Below, piece after piece: positions 35,414-42,853 of a stretch of DNA of 64,000 nt. This DNA comes from Pseudooctadecabacter jejudonensis. Its GTDB lineage: Bacteria; Pseudomonadota; Alphaproteobacteria; Rhodobacterales; Rhodobacteraceae. The stretch covers positions 806,001-870,000 of the forward strand of contig NZ_FWFT01000001.1 in the NCBI RefSeq assembly GCF_900172275.1. Direction: 5' to 3'. The notes under the pieces were generated by a model, which saw only the letters and a list, made by a program, of their open reading frames with translations, ran no database searches and was not told the origin of the DNA. Within the stretch, counting starts at the first letter, position 1; each line of letters opens with the position of its first letter. The translations under genes and the position numbers were made by a program.

Positions 35414-36091
35414 ATGAAAATCGGTATTCTGCAAACAGGCCACGCCCCGGATGAAGTGCGCGCTGATCTTGGCGACGTGAACGACTTCTTCATGCGCCTT
35501 CTGGAGGGACAAGACTTCACCTTCGAAACCTTTGCAGTGGTTGATGGCGACTTTCCCGACGCCGCCGATGTCTGCGACGGTTGGCTGATCACCGGATCCA
35601 AACATGGCGCATACGAAGACCACCCGTGGATCCCACCGCTGGAATCGCTGATCCGCGACGCTTATGCCGCCGCCATCCCCATTGTTGGCATCTGCTTTGG
35701 CCATCAGATCATCGCGCAGGCCTTGGGCGGCACCGTTGAAAAATTCGATGGGGGCTGGGCCGTGGGACGGCAGACCTATGATTGGCAAGGCACCGAGGTC
35801 ACCCTCAACGCGTGGCATCAGGATCAGGTCACAAAGGCCCCCGCAGACGCCACCACCTTAGCGTCCAATGCCCATTGCGAGAACGCCGCACTCGTCTATG
35901 GCGACCGCGCCTTTACCGTGCAGGCCCACCCTGAATTTGTCGACGACATGGTCCGTGGCCTGATTGAAGCGCGCGCAGGCACCGTCCCGCCGGACCTCAT
36001 CGACCGGGCCAGATCCAACTTGGGCAAAGGGACAGACAACGCACAACTGGCCGCACAAATCGGCACATTCTTTCGGGAAAAACGGGTATGA
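35414..36091 (+). CDS. Class I glutamine amidotransferase-like hydrolase (PuuD-like role)
   Basis: 225 residues. Catalytic Cys in IVGICFGHQIIAQALGG near residue 95 and His/Glu in VQAHPEF near 175 form the GATase1 triad. LITGSKHGAYEDHPW is typical of the stand-alone GMP-synthase-like subfamily. In this context it likely hydrolyses a gamma-glutamyl amide intermediate. Its stop overlaps the next start (ATGA), so it is co-translated with synthetase copy 2. Confidence 0.88.
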   Translation: MKIGILQTGHAPDEVRADLGDVNDFFMRLLEGQDFTFETFAVVDGDFPDAADVCDGWLITGSKHGAYEDHPWIPPLESLIRDAYAAAIPIVGICFGHQIIAQALGGTVEKFDGGWAVGRQTYDWQGTEVTLNAWHQDQVTKAPADATTLASNAHCENAALVYGDRAFTVQAHPEFVDDMVRGLIEARAGTVPPDLIDRARSNLGKGTDNAQLAAQIGTFFREKRV

Positions 36092-37440
36092 GTTGGCTGA
36101 ACAAAATCCCGCAGGCCGCCCGCGATTACCTTGATCAGAATCGTTTGGATGAGGTCGAGTGCATGATCTCGGATTTGCCCGGCATCGCCCGCGGCAAGGC
36201 AGTGCCTGCGGCCAAGTGGGAAAAACAAACCCAATTTCATCTGCCCGAATCCATCTTCTTTCAGACCCTCACAGGCGGCTGGGGGGAGGCTGCAGGCGAC
36301 GATGGCTTTACCGAACCGGACATGATCCTGAAGCCTGATTATGCCACAGCCACGGCCGCCCCGTGGACCGAGGACGGCACACTTCAGGTCATCCATGACG
36401 CCTATTCGCGCAAAGGCAAACCCATTGAATTCAGCCCCCGCAACGTGCTGAAACGCGTGGTCAAACTCTATGAAAAGGAAGGCTGGACACCGGTTGTGGC
36501 CCCCGAGATGGAGTTCTTCCTCGTGGCGCCCAACACCGACCCCGCCAAACCGATTGAGCCGATGATCGGCCGCTCTGGCCGCCCTGCTGCCGCCCGCCAA
36601 GCGTACTCGATGACGGCCGTGGATGACTACGGACCGGTGATCGACGACATCTATGAATACGCCGAAATTCAAGGGTTTGAGATTGACGGCATCACCCAGG
36701 AAGGCGGCGCGGGCCAGTTGGAAATCAACCTCAACCACGGCGATCCGGTAGAGCTGGCAGATCAGGTCTTCTACTTCAAACGTCTGCTGAAGGAGGCCGC
36801 GCTCAAACACAATTGCTTTGCCACGTTCATGGCCAAACCGATCGAGGATGAACCCGGCAGTGCGATGCACATCCACCACTCGATCCTCGACAAAGATGGC
36901 CACAACATCTTTTCTGGCCCTCAGGGCGGCGAAACGGATGCGTTCTTTCAATTCATCGGCGGGCTGCAAACCCACCTGCCGTCCGTCGTGGCCGTCATGG
37001 CGCCCTATGTGAACAGCTACCGACGTTATGTCAAAGATCACGCGGCCCCGATCAATCTGGCGTGGGGCCGCGACAACCGCACCACGGGCATCCGTGTGCC
37101 CCTGTCGGATCCAACGGCACGGCGCATCGAAAACCGGCTGGCGGGGATGGATTGCAACCCCTATCTGTGTATCGCGGCCTCATTGGCGTGCGGCTATCTT
37201 GGGATGAAACAGGAACTCTGGGCTGAAAAACGCTTCGAAGGCGACGCTTACGATGGGGACGGCGATCTGCCCCAAGGCCTCTATGCCGCGCTAGAGCTGT
37301 TTGACGCCAACACCGCAATGCACAAGGTTCTGGGCCCCGATTTCGCCCGCGTTTATTCCATCGTCAAACGCGCCGAATACGAAGAATTCCTGCAGGTCAT
37401 CAGCCCGTGGGAGCGTGAACACCTCCTTCTTAACGTATGA
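36088..37440 (+). CDS. Glutamine synthetase-like gamma-glutamyl-amine synthetase (PuuA-like, copy 2)
   Basis: 450 residues. N-terminus VECMISDLPGIARGKAVPAAKW. Catalytic motifs are VVAPEMEFFLVAP, EGGAGQLEINLNHG, GSAMHIHHSILDKDGHN, HAAPINLAWGRDNRTTGIRVP and GMDCNPYLCIAA. It differs from copy 1 throughout, so it is not a recent duplicate. The two probably accept different amines. Four-base overlaps on both sides place it firmly in the operon. Confidence 0.9.
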   Translation: MSWLNKIPQAARDYLDQNRLDEVECMISDLPGIARGKAVPAAKWEKQTQFHLPESIFFQTLTGGWGEAAGDDGFTEPDMILKPDYATATAAPWTEDGTLQVIHDAYSRKGKPIEFSPRNVLKRVVKLYEKEGWTPVVAPEMEFFLVAPNTDPAKPIEPMIGRSGRPAAARQAYSMTAVDDYGPVIDDIYEYAEIQGFEIDGITQEGGAGQLEINLNHGDPVELADQVFYFKRLLKEAALKHNCFATFMAKPIEDEPGSAMHIHHSILDKDGHNIFSGPQGGETDAFFQFIGGLQTHLPSVVAVMAPYVNSYRRYVKDHAAPINLAWGRDNRTTGIRVPLSDPTARRIENRLAGMDCNPYLCIAASLACGYLGMKQELWAEKRFEGDAYDGDGDLPQGLYAALELFDANTAMHKVLGPDFARVYSIVKRAEYEEFLQVISPWEREHLLLNV

Positions 37441-38459
37441 TCCGGCTGGCGTTTTTGGGTGTTGTTCTGGGCGCGGGCCTTCTTGCCTATCTGGGCTTTG
37501 CGGTCATGCGCAGCAGCGGAGACGCCCCTGCCCCCACCGCCGAAAGTGCCCCGACCCCCGAAATAACCGAGGCCGCTGACCAACCGTCCGCCGCCCCGCG
37601 CAGGGTCTTTTTGCAAGGCGAAGATCTGAGTAACGGTATGCTCGTGCTGGTCTTGCACGGCGCGGGCACAGGTGGCGCTGATCTGGTCGTCACCGACCGT
37701 GACGCTTTGATGGCCGCGCAAGACAGCGCTTGGGTGACCGAAGGCGATACACCCATCGCCACGCTTTACCGCGATGACGCCACCGCCCTGACCGTCACGG
37801 GCGACGCAGAAAATGCTGATCTTTCCACCCTCACCGCCGCGGCAGATCCGCTGATCCAGATCGACGACGTCTATGACGATTATACCGCCTATTTGGATGC
37901 GTTGACGGCCATCGCTGCCGATCCTGACTTTGCCCTTTTGGGTCATGCCGACGTGCACCCTGCCCCGCAACAAACCCCGTCTGCAACCTTGGTCCTGCCC
38001 ACGATCACCCGACCTGCCACACAATCCCTGAATGTAGAGACCCACACCGCCCTTGTGTCCGCCCTGGTGTCGGATGCGCTGCCTGCGGGGACCACGCTGA
38101 AGGCGTTGACCATCACCCCGCTGGGCGCACCCATCGTGATTGATGCAGACAACGGGCGGGCCGCCACAGCAGGCGGTGCCGAAATTCCATTCCCTGAGGT
38201 GCAGGTCTACTCCGTGACGGCAACGCTGTCTGGCACAAGCGATTTGTCTGACGAAACGCTGCAATCCCTGACCGACCAAACGACGTTGACGATCGACTAC
38301 ACCGACGAGGCCCGCGCCTTCATCGCCCGTCTTGGCCTGCCCTGCGCCGACTGCTTTGCGATAGCCCCCAAGGGCGACACCTATACCGAAGCGACCATCA
38401 CGACCCGTCAGGCGGAGGCCTATCCCCTGTCCTATTACGACCTGCGCGAAGCGCCCTGA
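37437..38459 (+). CDS. Unknown membrane-anchored protein embedded in the amine operon
   Basis: 340 residues, family not recognised. An N-terminal helix (AFLGVVLGAGLLAYLGFAVM) is followed by a Pro/Ala/Glu linker, then a soluble region facing the periplasm by the positive-inside rule. There is no lipobox. A CxxC motif (LPCADCFAI) lies near residue 305, and VLVLHGAGTGGADLVV near residue 70. The ATG overlaps the synthetase stop (ATGA) and puuB starts 4 bases after its own stop, so it is made with the catabolic enzymes. It may be a redox partner or assembly factor. Confidence 0.75.
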   Translation: MIRLAFLGVVLGAGLLAYLGFAVMRSSGDAPAPTAESAPTPEITEAADQPSAAPRRVFLQGEDLSNGMLVLVLHGAGTGGADLVVTDRDALMAAQDSAWVTEGDTPIATLYRDDATALTVTGDAENADLSTLTAAADPLIQIDDVYDDYTAYLDALTAIAADPDFALLGHADVHPAPQQTPSATLVLPTITRPATQSLNVETHTALVSALVSDALPAGTTLKALTITPLGAPIVIDADNGRAATAGGAEIPFPEVQVYSVTATLSGTSDLSDETLQSLTDQTTLTIDYTDEARAFIARLGLPCADCFAIAPKGDTYTEATITTRQAEAYPLSYYDLREAP

Positions 38460-38463
38460 TTCC

Positions 38464-39771
38464 ATGTCGAACCCGCTCTATCGCAACGATCGTCCCGCCA
38501 CCTTCCCCGACAGCTATTATGCGGCCACGGCACAGATCCCGACCGAACGCGCGGCCCTGCGCGGCCAGATCCCTGCGGACGTCTGTATCGTGGGTGCAGG
38601 TTACACCGGCCTTATGGCCGCACTTGAACTGGCCGAGGCTGGAATGGATGTCGTCGTGCTGGACGCTCACCGCGCAGGCTGGGGTGCATCGGGGCGCAAC
38701 GGCGGACAGGTCGGCAGCGGGTTCAACAAAGATCAACGCTGGCTGTCCGCGAAACTGGGCAGCGGGCCCGCCCGCGCCCTATGGGATCTGACCGAAGAGG
38801 CCAAGGCGCTGCTGATCGAACGGGTCGCCCAACACGCCCCCGATGCCAACTTCAAACCCGGCATTGCCCTTGGCGCCTACGACGCGGTTGAGGCGCGCCA
38901 TCTGCGGGACGAAGGCGAATACCTGCGCCGCACCTACGGTTATGAACACGCCAAACCGCTGACCCGCGACGCCTTTCAGGCCATCGTCAAATCCCCCAAC
39001 TATCAAGGCGGGCTGTTGGATCTGGGCGCGGGTCACATCCACCCGCTCCGTTATGTTTTGGGGTTGGCCGCCGCCGCCGAACGTGCGGGTGCGCGGATTT
39101 TTGAACGGTCCGAGGTCCACCGTATCGACCAAGGCGACCCCGCCACCGTCGCCACAGGCCATGGCCGCGTCACAGCACCCTTCGTGATCTTGGCTGGCAA
39201 CGGCTATCTGCCGAACCTGAACCGTCATGTGGCTGCGCGGACCATGCCGCTCAATTCCTTCATCGCGGCCACAGAACCTTTGGGCGCGCGCGCACAGGAC
39301 ATCCTGACCCAAGACATCGCCGTGGCTGATGACAAATTCGTCGTCAATTATTTCCGCCTGTCCGAGGACAAACGATTGCTGTTCGGAGGGCGTGAAAATT
39401 ACACGGTCGCCTTTCCGACCAACATCGAACCGGCGCTCTCCCAACGCATCGGTGCGATGTTTCCGCAGATCAAAGGCGTCAAAATTGACTACGTCTGGGG
39501 CGGCACCTTGGGCATCACGCCCACACGATTGCCGCTGATCACCCGTGCGGCCCCCAATATCCTGAGTGCGGGGGGATTTGCCGGCCACGGCGTGGCGCAT
39601 TCGGGGTTTGCGGGCAAACTGATGGCCGAGGCCGTCCGGGGACAGGCGGAACGCTTCGATGTGTTCGCATCCCTGCCCGTTCCGGCATTTCCGGGCGGCA
39701 CGATGCTGCGCGCACCGCTGCTGGCGGCTGCGATGACATGGTATAGCCTGCGCGACCGCCTCGGGCTGTGA
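38464..39771 (+). CDS. FAD-dependent amine oxidoreductase (PuuB-like)
   Basis: 435 residues of the DAO superfamily. FAD site CIVGAGYTGLMAALELAEAG near residue 43, then HRAGWGASGRNGGQVGSGF, the gamma-glutamylputrescine oxidase signature. The C-terminal part has WGGTLGITPTRLPLI and GGFAGHGVAHSGFAGKLMAEA. It oxidises the gamma-glutamylated amine to an aldehyde plus ammonia and peroxide. No PuuC-type aldehyde dehydrogenase gene follows, so that step must be encoded elsewhere. Confidence 0.88.
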   Translation: MSNPLYRNDRPATFPDSYYAATAQIPTERAALRGQIPADVCIVGAGYTGLMAALELAEAGMDVVVLDAHRAGWGASGRNGGQVGSGFNKDQRWLSAKLGSGPARALWDLTEEAKALLIERVAQHAPDANFKPGIALGAYDAVEARHLRDEGEYLRRTYGYEHAKPLTRDAFQAIVKSPNYQGGLLDLGAGHIHPLRYVLGLAAAAERAGARIFERSEVHRIDQGDPATVATGHGRVTAPFVILAGNGYLPNLNRHVAARTMPLNSFIAATEPLGARAQDILTQDIAVADDKFVVNYFRLSEDKRLLFGGRENYTVAFPTNIEPALSQRIGAMFPQIKGVKIDYVWGGTLGITPTRLPLITRAAPNILSAGGFAGHGVAHSGFAGKLMAEAVRGQAERFDVFASLPVPAFPGGTMLRAPLLAAAMTWYSLRDRLGL

Positions 39772-39832
39772 TTTCGGTCACCTGACTGTCCAGATTGCCC
39801 TTCGGCGCACAACTCAGGGTGGAGAAAGAAAC

Positions 39833-39861
39833 TTGACGCGGAGGTAAGGCATTTGCTAGCG
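39833..39861 (+). promoter_or_regulatory. Possible sigma70 promoter
   Basis: TTGACG, a 17-base spacer, then CTAGCG. The -35 is good and the -10 is only loosely like alphaproteobacterial ones. It precedes a small ORF and a hairpin. Confidence 0.4.
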
Positions 39862-39891
39862 TCAATCATATGAAATGAAAAACTATTTTTA

Positions 39892-40044
39892 GTGAAACTG
39901 AAATTTGCAGATACCTTTGCCCACCGCATCTTATTGGCGCCGGATATCTCCACGGACTGCGTCATCGGACGTCGCCGCAACGGTGACGTCTTTGCATCAA
40001 ACGTCACGAAAGATTTGGGCGCCCACCCCTCTTTCACCCCCTAA
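39892..40044 (+). CDS. Possible 50-residue small protein
   Basis: GTG-started frame reading (M)KLKFADTFAHRILLAPDIS and ending GAHPSFTP. Codon use is plausible. A promoter-like sequence lies 31 bases upstream and a hairpin starts at the stop codon, so a short transcript is likely. No Shine-Dalgarno sequence is visible. The same transcript could instead be a small RNA. It fills part of the 400-base gap between puuB and the LysR gene. Confidence 0.3.
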   Translation: MKLKFADTFAHRILLAPDISTDCVIGRRRNGDVFASNVTKDLGAHPSFTP

Positions 40045-40076
40045 ACGCGAGCACTCCCTGTTCGGATTCGCGTTTT
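40043..40076 (+). terminator. Hairpin terminator
   Basis: AAACGCGA pairs with TCGCGTTTTA around an 18-base loop, ending in TTTT. It would end the short transcript above, or act on the reverse strand after the LysR gene. Confidence 0.6.
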
Positions 40077-40171
40077 AGCCCCGCATTTGTCGGCGCCAAT
40101 GTCCCAGTATCCAGTCTTAACAAGTGTAATTGGCCACGGCGAATGCGGGGATCTTGATCCCTCACTTCACG

Positions 40172-41134
40172 TCACAGAACCCGCATTTTTCCGTCCAACC
40201 ACGGGGCATCCTCAAGGGCTGGCTTTACCACGCAATCAGTGAGAATGCGGCGCAACTTTAGGGCCATTTGGTCTGGCATGTCGCCCAATGCGCCCCGTCG
40301 CGCCGTCAATGAAATGCGACGTGACACCCCCTCGAACGGCAAAGGCACCAGATCAACACTCTCGCGGAACCGCTGCGCGCGAAGCCATCCCAAAGGCGTC
40401 AGGATCGACCAGCCAGTCCCCGCGGCCACCATCGCCATAATCGCGTGATAGCTGTCCAGTTCAAACCGCCCCGCCAGACGCACGTTCTGACGTGCCAAGT
40501 GATCTGCGATAATGCGGCCCATGTGGTGTCTGGTGGTATATTGTATCAACGGAAGTCGCCGCAACTGACGCGCGACATCCCCTTGGGCCAGCACGCCTTT
40601 GGGGACAGCCGCCACAAAGGGCTCTTCGAACAAAGGGTGGATTTCCATCCAATCTGCCGCCACACCGATTTCACTGGTGACAATCACATCCAGACTGCGG
40701 GTTTCCAGCAGATCATGCAGCTGATGAGAGGCGCCAGTTTCCAGCAGAAATTGACACGACTTCAAGGCCTCTCCCATTTCGCTCAGCAAACGGGGGGTGA
40801 CGTTCGCGTCGAAGTCCTCAATCATGCCCAACCGCAGCCGTGTCAGGCGGCTCATGTCTGTCAACGCCAGATCAGAGCGCGCCATCTCGGCCTCATTCAG
40901 GATCGCATTGGCACGGCGCAGGAAAATCTCACCCGCGGGGGTCAGGCTGACCGGGCGGGCGGAGCGATTGAGCAAGGCCGTGCCCAGCGCCCCCTCAAGC
41001 GAAGTCAACTGCTGGGAGACGGTCGCCGCCGAGGTTTGCAGGCGCTTTGCGGCACCCGAAATCGACGTCTCTTGCGTCGTGGCCACGAAGACTTCGATGT
41101 TCCACAACGTGATCCGCCCGTTAGATTGTGACAT
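40172..41134 (-). CDS. LysR-family transcriptional regulator
   Basis: 320 residues from ATG 41134, preceded by AGGAGGG. The helix-turn-helix reads FVATTQETSISGAAKRLQTSAATVSQQLTSLEGALG near residues 15-50. The effector domain follows from about residue 90. TxxG-type TPAGEIFL marks the linker helix. It is convergent with the amine operon 400 bases away and divergent from a small conserved gene. It may regulate either, which is not shown by the sequence. Confidence 0.9.
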   Translation of the reverse strand: MSQSNGRITLWNIEVFVATTQETSISGAAKRLQTSAATVSQQLTSLEGALGTALLNRSARPVSLTPAGEIFLRRANAILNEAEMARSDLALTDMSRLTRLRLGMIEDFDANVTPRLLSEMGEALKSCQFLLETGASHQLHDLLETRSLDVIVTSEIGVAADWMEIHPLFEEPFVAAVPKGVLAQGDVARQLRRLPLIQYTTRHHMGRIIADHLARQNVRLAGRFELDSYHAIMAMVAAGTGWSILTPLGWLRAQRFRESVDLVPLPFEGVSRRISLTARRGALGDMPDQMALKLRRILTDCVVKPALEDAPWLDGKMRVL

Positions 41135-41191
41135 AACAGACCCTCCTGCCCCTTTAATGGTCAATTAACCAAACTGCGGCAAGGTTTGAGG

Positions 41192-41434
41192 ATGACCTAC
41201 CAAATCACCGCCCCCAGAACCCGGGTCCATGGCAACATGTGGCTTCACCAGATTTTTCAGTGCCGTGCCGCCGAAACTGGCGGCATCATCAAACGTCAGC
41301 TGCATGATGTCGAAAAAGAAGTGGGGCTTGGTGTGCTGATCCACGAAGTGAAACGTCGCAATTTCCGCCTGCTGCGGACAAACGCCCATGTCATCATCAT
41401 CTGTGACCCCGGCCCGATCCGCGTGCTTGTCTAA
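41192..41434 (+). CDS. Small conserved-looking protein of unknown function
   Basis: 80 residues (MTYQITAPRTRVHGNMWLHQI). Basic, with KRQLHDVEKEVGLGVLIHEVKRRNFRLLRTNAHVIIICD, possibly a small alpha/beta fold. The ATG is preceded by AAGG and then GAGG immediately before it. Divergent from the LysR gene. The first of two perfect palindromes overlaps its last codons. I do not recognise a named domain. Confidence 0.65.
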   Translation: MTYQITAPRTRVHGNMWLHQIFQCRAAETGGIIKRQLHDVEKEVGLGVLIHEVKRRNFRLLRTNAHVIIICDPGPIRVLV

Positions 41435-41451
41435 AATTCCGGAATTTTAGA
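41430..41451. terminator. Perfect palindrome C1 (AAAATTCCGGAATTTT core)
   Basis: A 22-base perfect inverted repeat centred on TTCCGGAA and flanked by TCT/AGA. It spans the end of the small gene at 41434 (stop TAA inside it). The same 16-base core occurs 6 bases downstream and at 46214-46239. Confidence 0.75.
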
Positions 41452-41456
41452 CCCTG

Positions 41457-41480
41457 TAACAAAATTCCGGAATTTTGTTA
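41457..41480. terminator. Perfect palindrome C2 at the phaR stop
   Basis: A 24-base perfect inverted repeat: TAAC, the AAAATTCCGGAATTTT core, GTTA. Its last three bases are the phaR stop codon. Tandem with C1, so the two together can terminate transcription from both sides. Confidence 0.75.
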
Positions 41481-42014
41481 TTTCCCCAGCTTCGACAGTT
41501 TTTCCTGCAACGCGGCCAGTTCGGCCTTTATATCCGCCAGGTCTTCGCCACTTTCTTTTGGCGCCTCGGCTTTCGGCATCATGCCGCCTGTCATCGCTTT
41601 CATGAACGCCTCTTGTTGGGCGCGCATGGCTTCAAATCCGGGCATCTGGGCCATCGGGTTCATGGACCCCATGTTTTCCATCATCTTGGATTGGCCGCTT
41701 TGCAACATCTCGAACGATTGAGCCAGAAACTGCGGCACCACGGACATCGACTGCGACGTATAAGACCGCACAAGATCGGTCAGCACGTCCACGGGCAGCA
41801 CACTTTCGCCACGGCTTTCGTGCTCCGCGATGATCTGCAACAGATATTGCCGTGTCAGGTCATCGCCGGATTTCAGATCAACGATCTGCACCTCACGGCC
41901 CTCCCGGATGAAGGTCGCAATGTCTTCCAACGTCACATAATCGCTTGTCTCGGTGTTATACAAACGCCGGCTTGCGTATCTTTTGATCAGCAGGGGTTGT
42001 GATGTCTTGGCCAA
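41478..42014 (-). CDS. phaR: Polyhydroxyalkanoate synthesis repressor
   Basis: 178 residues from TTG 42014, preceded by GGGAGGG. The longer ATG frame adds 19 residues unlike the family. The PHB/PHA accumulation DNA-binding domain is intact: LLIKRYASRRLYNTETSDYVTLEDIA, then EGREVQIVDLKSGDDLTRQYLLQII. A Met/Gln-rich middle and C-terminal coiled coil (LADIKAELAALQEKLSKL) follow. It senses PHA granules and represses phasin and related genes through TGC/GCA-rich boxes, which are visible at 42676-42739 and 44681-44700. Confidence 0.93.
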   Translation of the reverse strand: MAKTSQPLLIKRYASRRLYNTETSDYVTLEDIATFIREGREVQIVDLKSGDDLTRQYLLQIIAEHESRGESVLPVDVLTDLVRSYTSQSMSVVPQFLAQSFEMLQSGQSKMMENMGSMNPMAQMPGFEAMRAQQEAFMKAMTGGMMPKAEAPKESGEDLADIKAELAALQEKLSKLGK

Positions 42015-42090
42015 CGGGCGCCCTCCCAAGCGGTGCTGCACTGCAAAGAAGCCTAAGCCGCGTCGCAGCAAAAAGAAACCGCTAAAAGCA

Positions 42091-42124
42091 AAGACCCCAC
42101 CGTTGGGAGGAACGGTGGGGTCTT
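42091..42124 (-). terminator. Intrinsic terminator of the phasin gene
   Basis: AAGACCCCACCGTT pairs perfectly with AACGGTGGGGTCTT around a six-base loop, giving a 14-base-pair stem. A second, imperfect hairpin (about 42128-42173, arms AAACG..GGCGCC and GGCGCC..CGTTT) lies between it and the gene. Confidence 0.9.
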
Positions 42125-42181
42125 ATAAAAACGTCGGCGCCTCAGGTTGGGAGGAGATCGGCGCCTGGCGTTTAAAACCAA

Positions 42182-42631
42182 TTACTTGGCAGTCGCGGCT
42201 TTCTTGGCGGCAGCTGTCATGTCGTTGGTGGCTTTCTTGGCGGCAGCGGACATGTCTTCGGACATATCTTTGCCAGCGGCCATCATCAGTTCCAGCGTTT
42301 CTGTCTGGACCTTCTTGGCGATCTCGGCAAAGGCGGCCATGTGCTCGGCTGCGGCTTCGGCGGAGGCCGAGGCGAAGTCGGTCATGGATTTGGCGTAGTC
42401 AGCTGGCTCTGTCTTGGCTTTGGACAGGTCTGTCATTTTGGACAGTGTGTCCTGGGCCCATTTGGCGCTCAGCTCAGTGGATTTCTGTGCGGCGTCAATG
42501 GTCACGGAGGACAGCTTTTCAGTCAGGGTCGCCTGCGTTTTGTACGCATCTTCCATGGCTTTCGTGTCTACGGGGAATGCGCCCATCATGTCTTTCATGA
42601 CAGCGGTGAAGTCTTGTGTCTTAGCAGCCAT
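42182..42631 (-). CDS. phaP: Phasin (PHA granule-associated protein)
   Basis: 149 residues, fully helical and amphipathic, Ala/Lys/Met-rich. Contains PVDTKAMEDAYKTQATLTEKL and ASAEAAAEHMAAFAEIAKKVQTETLELMM, with Ala-Lys repeats at the end (AAAKKATNDMTAAAKKA), the usual phasin_2 character. It coats PHA granules. The 5' region has PhaR-like boxes and it lies between phaR and phaC. Confidence 0.9.
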   Translation of the reverse strand: MAAKTQDFTAVMKDMMGAFPVDTKAMEDAYKTQATLTEKLSSVTIDAAQKSTELSAKWAQDTLSKMTDLSKAKTEPADYAKSMTDFASASAEAAAEHMAAFAEIAKKVQTETLELMMAAGKDMSEDMSAAAKKATNDMTAAAKKAATAK

Positions 42632-42675
42632 TTGATAGCTCCTTAAAATCTCGATACCGGAGTATTCCGGTGTTT

Positions 42676-42739
42676 CTGCAACTGCATCCTATCTACATGC
42701 TGCAGCGCGGCATTTCAAGGTTTTTCTGCAGTGCAGCAA
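42676..42739. promoter_or_regulatory. PhaR-type TGC/GCA boxes upstream of phaP
   Basis: Three clusters: CTGCAACTGCAT (42676-42687), CATGCTGCAGCG (42696-42707) and CTGCAGTGCAGCAA (42726-42739). Paired CTGC/GCAG elements are the known PhaR operator style in Paracoccus. They lie 45-108 bases before the phasin start. Confidence 0.65.
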
Positions 42740-42853
42740 AAAAGGGCTGAAACGCGGGAGATCCCCCATAACCCTTTGCAAAGACTACAAAATAGACAGA
42801 ATGCTCCGTCCGCCCTACACGTTTGATCAGATTTTTTTCTGTCGAAATACCCG

